Source: Rhyacichthys aspro (Eukaryota; Chordata; Actinopteri; Gobiiformes; Rhyacichthyidae). From it: a stretch of 64,000 nucleotides of DNA. The stretch spans positions 17,709,307 to 17,773,306 of the forward strand of contig CM072151.1 of assembly GCA_036850595.1 (NCBI GenBank), written 5' to 3'. Positions within the stretch are counted from its first letter, which is position 1, and every line of letters begins with the position of its first letter. Positions 1 to 12,100 of the stretch are shown in pieces. The translations under genes were made by a program, and so were the position numbers. Below the pieces are notes generated by a model. The model searched no databases. It was not told where the DNA came from and was given only the letters and a program-made list of their open reading frames with translations.

Positions 1-35
1 AGCGTTGATACAGTTCTCGTCTTGGTGTTTTGCAG

Positions 36-159
36 GTGACGGAAGTGTGTGGGGCCAAGCGGCTGGGATACTTTGGTACATCTCAGTTTTACGTGGCCCT
101 GAAGCTGCTGGCTGCGGCCCAGGCCGGACTGCCCATTCGCCTGGAGAGCGTTACGGCCA
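36..159 (+). CDS. reps2: reps2 exon a: second half of EH domain 1
   Basis: Follows the acceptor tgttttgcag and ends before the donor gtaagt at 160. It encodes VTEVCGAKRLGYFGTSQFY and on to LPIRLESVTA, the second half of the first EH domain including the conserved CGAKRLGYFG turn. It enters in phase 0 and leaves one base (phase 1). The first helix pair of EH1 and the start codon are outside the window. Confidence 0.93.
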
Positions 160-3100
160 GTAAGTCGGAAGTATGCTGAGGAGGCATCTTGTGAGAGCAA
201 AAGGGGATCAGCAGATTATCTTAACATACCAGGATTTGGTCTAATCTGGATGAAAGGGGAGTCGCGTGGAAAGGGCTAAGTGGGTCTGGCCTCATTATAA
301 GAGTCGGTCCATTGGAAAAAAAGAAACGGTTTTCAACATGAATGCTTGTGATGTTTAAAGAGGCACGTGATTGACTGTGTGACTCAAGTCATCTCACCTC
401 AGCTGAGTAATAGCTGTTAAGACGATCATCCTGATTAATTCACTCGGGCTAAATCGAGCGCTATCAAGAGTCAGCAGGCAGGAAGTAAAAGAAAATGCTC
501 TCTGTGTTTACATCTGCTTTGCATGAAAAGCTGCAGGAGTGTACACAACATATTTACATGTAGCTTACAAAGAGCTCTTTACAATCTCTTGCTAAACTCT
601 TTTAACGAAAAGCAGTAGACTCTTAGATGTTGTAAGCCCCAAAGTCTACCCTGGCTTTAATCTAAATAGATTGATTGTTCAAGTCAGTGGACTTAAAGAG
701 TGCTGCTCCAATATCATATGACTGTAATAATTGACTTTTATCAATTCATTAGTCCTTGGGTCTGTGGCACAGAAATACAGTCAAGGTAGACTACACCAGT
801 TACTAAAAACATAAATTATGTATGTGGAAATTAAAAAAAAAGATAAGTTATTCTGGGTTGCAGTCTGTCAATAAGAGCCAAACAAATACAATATCCATTA
901 TTGGTAGGATTTATTTTCTCCTACCAATGTAATGTGTGTAAATATGATGTATATATGCATAATATAATGCATTGTTGGGTTATTACTATAAAGATCTTGG
1001 CAGTTAGTCAAAATATCAATGCTGGAATGGTATGACAGATGTAATTATTATTTCATGTTTATCAAAATCTGCCAATAGGGTCATCACATGTGAAATCATC
1101 AGACGCTTCAGGCTTGACTATTTTGGAATTGTCTCAAATCAAGTGTAATTGTTCTCCATTTAACTAGTAGCATATCTGCAAAAAATGGATTTTGTAGTTA
1201 GGGTAAGATTTAAAAGATTTGGCAGACCCAAATCAGGGCCATAAAGTCAGCTAGTATTTGTGCCAGATAAATCATGTGAAGACTTCAAGAAATTGCAAAT
1301 GTAGGTTCATAAGAAAACTTCAAACGATGTTTCTCAAGCTCATTTTGCCGATTTATGACAATGTCTACCACAAAAACAAACATATTATTTGAGAGAGCAG
1401 TTAAGTAGTAAATGAAGAAAATATTAAGCTGGTCCACTGAAGAAAATAACAAAGGTTTATTAATGTATCAAAGATGGTGCACATGGTATAGCCTGCTATT
1501 TGCTTCAAAAGCCTTTTATGTGATTAAATGTGATGAGTAAGAGCTGATTTCAGATGCACTGACTCACTTAAGGCTTTCTGTACTTTGTTGTAAATGTCAC
1601 ATAAACAATAAAAAACTAATTCAGCATCTTGTCCTCAGATCTTCCTCTGCCCAGGTTTGTGGGACTGCAGAATGAGGCAGAGATGCGATACCCCACCGTC
1701 CCTCCAGGCATAGACGGGCAGGGGGCTCAGTGTGGGACAGTGGCAGGGTCATTCTCCTGGACCACAGCGGACAGGAGCACCTTCAGACACATGGAGTCCA
1801 GCGCTGAGAAGAAAGTAAGTCTGACTGAACATGTAGCTGTCTGGAGATGATTGTTCGACGAAGACAGAAATTCCATTCAGCTGTACTCATCAGATCAGAA
1901 ATAATTTGATCAGACAAGAGAACTATGAGAAAGTTTTTAAGTTGCTGATAGAAAGAGCACGAGTACCACCAGTTTGAGAAACTTTATGATTATCATGTCA
2001 TTTCTATTTAGGAAAAAGTGGTCACGTTTCCTTGTTGCTGAGGTTGCTGTATAACTATGACTTTGCTGAAAAGTAATACTGGTCTAAATTAATTATGTGT
2101 GTTCCTGTAGGAGCTCTGGTCCCCACCGAGATCACCGTGCACATCCCCTCCTCGTTCTCCCTCTAACTACCGCAGCTATACATACGCCAAGCAGAGGAAC
2201 GGAGCAGAACCACACATGGGTAAGACAACATGTGAGAATATACTCTTACACATCTACTATGCTTTGATTCATGTTTCTAATGTGTGTTAGTTTGGATCCG
2301 ATTCTGTTTCACTTCACCCCAGTCACTAAGATTGACAGGTACAGTTAAAACTTCCTCTCAGGTGCCTTTTGTTTTTGTCTTCCTTTCCAGTCTACGACAA
2401 CATCCATCCCTCCCGTCCCGTCGCTCAAATGGAGCAGCACTCGTCTCCCAGTAACTACGCGACCAAACCCTCTTTGGAGCACACTGCAGTTGTTCGGGTA
2501 CACCATGAATTAATAAATAATCGCACCATTAGCGTTTGTTTTGAAGCTTTTTTGCACTTTTACAGTTGTGTTTCTCTTCCCAGGCTGGATCCTCGGAGCG
2601 TCTGGATCAGCAGGGAGTGGACTACTCGGACGATGACCCCTGGAGGATCACAGAGGAGCAGCTACAGTATTACACTAATCAGTTCACAAGCCTGCAGCCC
2701 GACCTGGGGGCACTCATCCTAGGTAAAGACCTTTACGTTTACGCTTAAAGAAACTATTTGCAGGAGGAGTATACAACATCCAAGGACATCAGTTTAAAAA
2801 GGGCTCATAAAATCGTTCAAACAGAAACAAAAGGAATGCTTTATTCACAAGCAGTCACTTCGTTTTGGGCTATTTAAGCAAATGAAACAGATGAAAAAAC
2901 AGATGGTGAGCAGCAGCAGACAAACCACAGTTAGCCTAAAGGCAGTGGAAATACTATTCATGACAATGGTTTCTACGAAATGGCCCTAAAGCTGAAAGTG
3001 AACGTGCTGCTCCTGTTTACTGCGTTTGAGAAGCTCACTGAACTCACTTTGTAGCAGAAGACCACCACAATAAAAGCATAAATCAATACATTGGAGTTAT

Positions 3101-6100
3101 ATTTCTTTTGTGTCAAATGGTGAGAATTGAACTTTTAACTCCGTGGATTGGTGTGTAAAAAATATGTAGACATCTATGATATTTTGTGATCTTTTAGGAT
3201 ATGTCATAATATTAACCCTTTCTTTGGATGCTTAGGACTATATTATGCAAGACTACAGCATCCAGAGTATACACAGACTGTTTTAGGACGTGTGCTTCCT
3301 CATCAATGATTAATCTGCTTGATGAGATAAGCTTATTCATCGCTAAAACCTCTAAATATTATAAGATACTGACATTGATTTAATTCATATTAGCCAAGGT
3401 AACTCAGATTTGGCTTGAGGGCTAATTTAGAAATACATTAAGGATATTGCTTTTTTGCTTTTTTGCTTCACCTGCTAATTAAACAACAAAAAAGCCAACA
3501 TACTTAAGTAGAACCAAGTCAATTTGTAGAATATTGACAATGTTGAACCAAATTTCCCTTTTTGCCATCTTTAAAGTCTCTAAATAGTCCAATTCAACTT
3601 GCATGCACTTTGCACTGCTGCCTTTTTTGTATCTTTTGTAAAATGGTCTATATTTCATAAACCCTCTTTGTTATCTGTTACAAATGTTCTAACTTCTTTT
3701 CTAGGAGCCGTTGCTAAAGACTTCTTCACTAAATCCAAGCTGCCCATACCAGAACTCTCCCACATTTGGTGAGTGCTGACTCATACTTTGTCCTTGTTTG
3801 AGCCCAAAAAAAGAGTGCCAGACTGCAGTCTCCTTTTCACAGTGCAGACCTTTCAGTCCGAGCCGCAGTGATTGATTGTTTACACTTCCTTTTTATAGCC
3901 CCACTCTCAGTTTGTGCAGATACATGTCCCTCATGTTTCCAACTAATTTTTCCAAGGGAGTTGAGTGATGTGGATAGAGACGGAGCGCTCACCTTCTCTG
4001 AGTTCTGCACAGCCTTCCACCTGATTGTGGCGCGTAAGAACGGCTACCCGCTGCCGGAGAGCCTGCCTCCGACCCTGCGGCTGGGGTTCGTGCAGCAGGA
4101 GGAGGAGGAGGACATCCCAGACACTCCTGAAGTATGTGTCTCTGCCAATCAACTGTCATTTTAGACTTAAACAGAGTGAATAGCAGAATGGTTCACTGTG
4201 TTGCAGAGTACAGAGCCTCTTATTGTCTTTGAAGACACTGAGATGAAGCACAGTCAGGTGAGAATTCTCCTCATAGTATGCATTTGTTTGACATACGTAA
4301 CTCTTTAATCCTGTAGGTGGCACTAGAGAGCTGAGTGTAGTCTTCAACCGCTCACTGGAAATAGCAGCCGCTTTTGCAGCAGACTGTGTGTTTACTTCCT
4401 AAAACACTTTACACTCATTTAGTTATTACCAGCAGAGATGTAAGGGTAATGCATTATGCTAATTAGAGCATTTTATTTTGTTTAATCAGAATATTAACAT
4501 TGTGGAGAGACTTCAGCCAACGATAAAACCAGAGCCAAATGAAGAAGCAAGTAAACAAGGTAAATGGTGTTTAAAAAATATCTTTAAAAAAAAACCAAAC
4601 AATCTTTTTAAATCAAGATGCATGAATTTCTCTCTAGATAAGCCTAGCCAAGTTTTCCTGCATACACTGAATCATACTTGGACATTCTAAATGCAATCTG
4701 CACATAATCTGGCTTTTAATGTCACATTTTTAGGTCTGCAAAATATGAGTCAGTAATATGTTTATGCTATATAGTTGCTCTGACAGCTGATACAACTGTG
4801 AGGATTACAGCGCCACATGAACCCACTCCTCCACTTGGGACTTTTCCACAGAGACCAGGTAATGGCAATTTTTCACAACTGTGTTTTATGTACACTATAT
4901 CACAAGGCTCATGTTTTTTTAAGTGTATGTTTGATGCACAAGTGCTATTTCTGGCTCTATACAGGACAAGGAAGTGGTTGGTTCTCATTTACATCAACTG
5001 AATAGACATAAACTGTGACATTACTCTGTACATTTCCTTTCAGAGCCGCCTCACGAGCTGGACACACAGATGAGGACTAAAACGAGACCAAGGTCAACAT
5101 ACATACACTTGCATACAACTTCCATACACTTGCATACAACTTCCATGCTTCTTTAATAGCTCATTGCCTTCACTGTATTCTCCTCTCTATCTGTGTGTTA
5201 GGTCATACTCCAGCACCTCTATAGAAGATGCCATGAAGAAGGCAGAGGAGCCGCCCACGCCTCCCCCTCGACCCCAGAAGTCCCACTCCAGAGCCTCGTC
5301 GCTGGACCTCAACAAGCTCTTCCAGCAGGGGGCTTTAGGTACCAACGCAATCCTTTGACCTGTCCTACCTAAACTCTACAGACAGTAAAAAAGACTGTTC
5401 ACAGTTTATGGTAGTTCTTCTTTGCACAGAAGGGGAACTAGAGCTTTTAAATGCCCATTTCTCAGTAACTCTGAAAGAGGCTATGCTCAGTTCATGTTTT
5501 GTGTTGAAGAGAAAAACATTCTGTCTCGTTTTCAGGTGCAAAAAGTGGCTGGTTGCCCCCTCCTCCGGCGCTCCCTCCCAGACCTACGCCCTCACAGGTA
5601 AGGGTTGTCTCGATACAGATGACACCATTACACATTTATGGTGCTATGAGCAGATACGAATCGAACAAAGGCTTTATTGTTTCTCTGAACTGATGGTGAC
5701 TTGGTCAATCAGTTTCTTTTATGTCTCCTTTTCAGGTCTCCCATTTTGGTCCGGAGAAACCTCCCCAAAACAAAGTGCAGCAGCCCAACTTTGCCGACTT
5801 CAGTCACTTTAGAGAAGAGGTGAGCTTTAGCTTCAGCTTCAGACCTATCTAAAGTAGACAGTGATCCGTCCCGCAAACTACACGAGGCTCTATTTTAAAA
5901 CACAAATGCAAAGGTTATGACAGCGGCGCACATCAAAGCCTGTTCTGCTTCAGACTGTAATCATAAAGGCTCTGTTTACAACTGCAGTGACATGTCGTGC
6001 CTCAGTCGCTTTGTCCTTCAGCCGTCTTTCCTGGCACTTTGAATTATTTCATTGGGCATACTCATGTATCCTGTTACACCACACGACAGCCTGGTTAAAT

Positions 6101-9100
6101 ATTGATGAAGTAGTCAAAGATTTAAAATGACAAAGCGGGTTGTATTATTTATCAGTGTAAGGGTAGATTAAAGGGGAAGGCTTAACTGAAAATGTGGCTG
6201 CCTTTATTAGTGGTGACGAGTTCTCTGTTGTAAAACTGTTCAGGCCAAAGTTAAGGTATTTACTAATTAAAAAAAATTCTGTAAAAGTGAGCACAGTAAC
6301 AGTTCTTTTTGGACACAGAGTCAATCTTTGTCAACCCAGCTCCTCTCTTTGGCACATTACTCGGTTCTGTTAATGTTTGTTGGGTAACATTCAGGTTTCC
6401 TCATACTGTATGCACCTGAAAGACCATAGTAGAATAGACCAGAATAGAGCCATACTGCTAAATATACATCCAGGTGTTATGTTATTATCTAATTTTACAT
6501 ACAAACATTAGGCATTTAAAGGCACAGTATGTAAAACCTTTATTGAAAAAAGTTTATCCTTGCACAGTATAAATCACTTTTATTATAGAGTTTCACACAT
6601 TTTTTCTTGTGAACATTGTAATATGACGCTTCTGTGAAAGAAAACAAGACCATATGACATCATCTCTTCTTTATTATCGAGGGTTTTAATATATAAAAAA
6701 ACAGAAGCTTTGCTAATCACTTCCTTGATCTTAAATAAGGGACCCTCCCATTGGTCTACACCGATGTCAACAAGGAAGCACTGAGTATCGATAATACAGA
6801 AACGGGGTTGGCATAGGGACTGTGAAAAATTTGGGGTTCATACAGCTTTAAACAAAAACAGTACAAGAATATAAGGATCAAACACTGTCTTGTGCCTGTT
6901 TTCTTACATTGTTTACATGCATGTTCTGGGTGTGTCGCCCTCAGCCAATCACAGCTCAGAGAAAGAAAAAAACTCATTTAAAAGCTAGTATGGCTCTATA
7001 TTAGGCGTTTACCAGTCTGAGAGCTCTAAAAAAAGTCTTCATTATCAACATATTGAACCAGTTTTGCCCTCGCAGCATGCACATGCCTCTGTATTAGTTA
7101 CATCCTCTACATGTGCTCTCCTATCAATACACATCCACCCCTCCGTCCGGCACAGTATCACTTTCCCTTTTCTTGTCTTCCCAGCTCAGTCGTAATTAAA
7201 ACCAACTAGACCCGACCCGTCTCCAAGGTGGTAATACTTCAGTGTGTATTTTTCACCCTGTAAGGCAAACTGAAACTCTTACCGTCCAAACCCTCAGAGA
7301 ACTATCCCATAGAAGAGTAAACTGCAGTTAAAAATAGCTTCCTGTCAAATAAAATATGTCAATCTTAGGCTCAGGGAGTAATTTGATAACGGCTTTCGTA
7401 CGGAGCTCTTGGGAACGGTGTAATTTCTAGACTAAGCAAAGCACAAATCTGCAAAGTAGTGTTGGTCTAACTCAATCACTGCTTACCTTTTGATTCATGG
7501 TACTTTTTTTAGCTTCTTTCCTGACTTTATCTTCACTTTTAAAAGACTTTCATTGGGAAAGAACTGGGCAGACAGCCAGGAATGATACAGCGTTGACCTA
7601 AATGCCACATCTCGAGACTTTTTTTTTTTTTTTTTCAATCACAGCAGCGCCGTAAAGTCTGTCAGTCCAATTTCACACTCGGAAAGTTCGCACATCCACA
7701 GCAAGAGATAGACACGGTCAGTGGATCTACACAGACCATTCATTTACCGTCTTTCCTTTCTGCTAAATTAGTCGTAAAATAACTCTGTCATCTCATTTCT
7801 CTCACATTGACACGACTTCATTTCTAACTGTAGCTGATGTGACCACACAAACTGCAAATAGAGTTCTTGTGGTTTTTAATACTATAGCCAGCACTGCTCT
7901 ACCTTTAAGAGTTTCCATGCTGCGGTTGTGTTTCGGTAGCGCAGAAGTGGATCTCGGAGGAGCCATTTGTTGGTGTCTGCTCATTTTGGGAGAGTTTCAT
8001 CTCGGGTATAAGCAAGGGCATTAGCCTGTTGAAGTCGTTAGGAAGGCTTAGGAATTTCAAGTGGCACCGCAGCGGAGACGGCCAGAGTTCAGAAACGGAG
8101 TGGAGCAAAGTCGCTTACGTTAGCAGACGGTAAATGAGGAGAAAGGAGTGACTTGAGAGAAAGATGAAAACACTGCAGCTGCATGTTTTGAATTTTTGAA
8201 ATCTCCAAGGAGTTCCAATTGCACTTGCAGCGTTAACCTGTCTACCGTAACAAAAGCAGGTGTGAAGTCTTCTATGCATAGAATGTGGTGAAAAAGGCAA
8301 TAAAAAGAGTTAATCTATCGTGACCGTCTCAGAATGATCCTCAGAGCCCACACATTTTATTCTGCCTCATTAGCCCTCCCCCAACTTTCAGCTAAAATAT
8401 TTGCATTAGTATCACTTCAGGCAGTTGTTGCTAAGACATTCTTTTTTAAGATTATCTGACATTTAAGTGGTCCCCTTTTCCAAAAACATGTAAAAGTCAA
8501 GATTTTGGTGATACATTTTCTACTATCGTTCTTGTACGGGTTGCGGGAATGCAAGGTAAACCTGAGTTAATTGTCAGTTAATCACAGGGCTGACGATGAG
8601 AAACAGACGACCGCTCACATTCATTCCCTTTGGGCAATTTAGACCATCAGCTGGTAATGTAGGTCTGTGGACAGTGGGAAGAAGCAATAGTAGCACAAAG
8701 AGAGGTCAAAGGTGGATGGCTTTATATTTACTTGATTAACTTTGTATGGTTTTAGTGAAGGAACATTTTACATTACATACTGTAAATAAGTAAGAGTACG
8801 TTTTAGATCAGTTTGGTAAGATGTGTAACAGGTTCTATTCCCAAGACTAACTAAAGTAATAGTGGCAGAGAGTAATGATTTTGTTGACTTGAGTGCAGAT
8901 TTGGCCTAGTGTCAGATGAAGAACTTTCAAGTCATTATCTGAAAACCAAGTCCAGTTTAAATCAAGTCCAGTCTCATGGAGTGTTGTTGTAGTGTTTGGT
9001 GAAAGATGGAGATTTAGAGCCATTTTATTTGAATATAAAAAGTGTATGTGGGAATACAAAGTAAGAGTTTTCATTCAATCTTAAGAATCTTCAAATATAC

Positions 9101-12100
9101 CATTTGTGGTCATGATGTCTAAGACTGAGTATAAATTAGTTTGAGACAATGACAAGACTTTTATAAAATGGTCTTAAGACTGGTCTCAACTACTACATCA
9201 TAACAAACTTCAGTATGTTATTTCCATTCTACACAATGGAACTGAAAACGTCTCCTTTGGTTTTGATGTGGCATGTTTCAAACTTGTATATTTCTTTGCA
9301 GGAGGAAAGCAGTGTAAAAGTTGAAGGTCAGAGTGCACGCTCCAGGTTTGGGCCAAGTACCGAAGACTTGACTGGCACTTCGAAGCAGGTCAGATTTGTC
9401 CGCACTATGACTTCTGTAGTTTAAGTTATAAGGTCTTGTTTTTTGCATTGCTGGAGTTTGGCCTCCTCTGTTTTGGTCTTTTCACCAGGACATAATTGGC
9501 GTGCCTCATAGTGTTCCACAGAAGCCAGTCCGCAGAAAATACCACCCAGAAGTTCAGAACCTGGAAGTACCTCCTCCTGCAATGCCTCCTACCAAGCCTC
9601 CCCAAAAGTCAGTCTTCCATTTTTTTAAATCTTTTTTTAATGTGCCTCAGCTACCTTCTTTTACTACTTGCCATTTTGTTTTCCATTTGCCTTTCTATTT
9701 CAATATGCAGAATGCCAGGCCTGGAGCGTTTTTTGTTTTTTTTTCACACTTAGTGAAAATTATAGGGTTTATGTTCAGCAAGTCATGCCTCTTTAAGAGG
9801 TGACACTTCAGAGACATGTAACAGCACGGAGTAGTGGTAGTAAAAGTCACTATTAATTAGTGAGAGGGACTAAATATAATGCAAACACATTCTGATGTTG
9901 CTAATTAGTCTCTTGTATGTGTGAAAATTCTTATGTCGCTAATGTGTCACTTCAGTTAGGTGTAGATATGTAAATGTTATATTGGCTCAGCTTGCCAAAT
10001 ACAATACACTAATGCAGGTTTACTCAGTTTTCAACATATAAAGTGTAAAATAAATCTGATATTTCAACACATTGACATCTATAGTAATAACTCAAACATG
10101 TGCTTCTCTACTTTTGATGACCAGACTACAAAAATTACTTTTGGTTTTGGACAGACTAAACTATGTATGTTATCTTTTTTCTACTCTTTTTAACTCTCAA
10201 AATTCCCACCCAGGGTGCTGTCCAAGCAGAAGAGGGAGATTCAAATGGCCATCCGTAAGAACAAGGAAACCAACGCGGTGTTGAAACGCCTCAACAGCGA
10301 ACTTCAACAGCAACTCAAGGTCTGCACCTACTGTATGTTACTGAGCATGTGTAGCATCTGCAGCGATGTATACAGTGCTTCCCTGATGAAGTGTGTCCAT
10401 CAGCAACACGTGAATGGGTGTGGACACACTGCTGTGCTTGTGGGAAAAGGGAAAACCTGCTCCTAGTGCATACTTAACTGTACATACTTGACTTATAAAG
10501 TGCAGCTTAAAGTCTGACAGCTCATTCAAAGAGTGAGGGCCGTGCTTTTATAGTGTCCATGAGGCCAGTCTGTGGTGTTCGCCTTAACGCTGTTTCAAAA
10601 GCTCTCAGTTGTGTGTCAGGAGTTGGATTCTATTCGTTCTCATCTAAGTGTGACGACAAATGCTCCTGCTGGTCCGAGTTGGTGAAAAGCCCAACTGAGG
10701 CTCAACTGTCTGCTCCTTTAGCCATCACTCAAAACCAAACTAATGGCACAGACCTGGTTGTTTGCACTGGGGATCTGCCTGTGGCACTCACACTAGTGTT
10801 TGGAACACATGCAGCATGCCTGTCATTCTTCTCGCAAATGATACAAGAGAGAAACTTCCATAGTCACATGCAACTCTAATATAAAACATGAAAAGTAAAT
10901 AGTAGAAACATGCAGCTTATAGCTCCAAGTCTAAATCTGCATTGGATTTCTATCTTATTATGACATTTGTCTTTCATTTGTAAAAGTTAATCTAGTTATT
11001 GGCTCCAATTCTGCTAGATGTGCGAAGCATGTACGGAATTTGCAGAGAAAGGCACACATGTCTTTATATAGTCTCTGGCCTGGTTGAAATACCAAATAGC
11101 CATTGGCATTCACAACTGTCCCCTTTAAAATAGAGCCTTGCTCAGTCAGGAATCCGACTACAGCAGCACGTGTGTGTGAGAAAGAGATGGGAAACGAGCA
11201 GGAATGGAAAAGGAACACATCCTCCTGACTTTACCCTTAAGCACAAATTGGAAAAACCATCATATTCTTTTATAATTCCCTAAGCCTTAAACCCAGTTAT
11301 GTGGAACATTTTGGAGAAATGTCCTACTTTCAATATAATTTATTAGGTGTGAAGTGATTGTGATATACTTAAAGGAAGTCATCTTTCTGAAGCCCTTTTT
11401 GCCTATAACACACTGTAGATCATTTTATACAGAGTCTGAAGAATGTGACATTTATGGCAGACATTTCACTATGACACATGAAGAAGACCATAATAAAAGT
11501 CAATTATTTCCCCTATAAACATCATTAGGTGAATTACCAGATGGTTTTGTGAACATTTGACTGTTCCACAAGCAACATCGTGATAATGATAAGTCCAACA
11601 AAAGCCACAGTATTTCCCAGTCATTATATATTATATGAACATGCAAGTTAAGAAATAGCCAGCAAAAAAGCCCTCAAGGTGTAGGTATGGGAGACTGTAG
11701 TTTATAATGGCTTTATTATTGAGTATACTAACATAACATTGTCCTAAGCATCCTGTGACTCGTAGCTTGTAGCTTTAGCTGGTGTAGCCTAAATGTTTGC
11801 ATAAATAGTGCAGGTAAATATTGAGCCACTTGCTAATGTTCTTCACCCACTCACTGACAGCACTTTTCACTTGTTGAAAATGTACCACAGTCCACCATAA
11901 TTGTTGTTACCCGCAGTATGTTACCTGACAGTTTCAAGGTGTAATAAAAACATGCTGCCAATTCATTTTGTTGACTTTTGTTACCATAGCGAGCAGAGTA
12001 AATATTGTAACTACAGCCTGGGGTGCATGGTGCTCTAGTTTCACTGATCAGAGTTTTGTGTGTTTTTGTTGGTGCAGGTGGTTCACCAGGAGAGGGTCAC

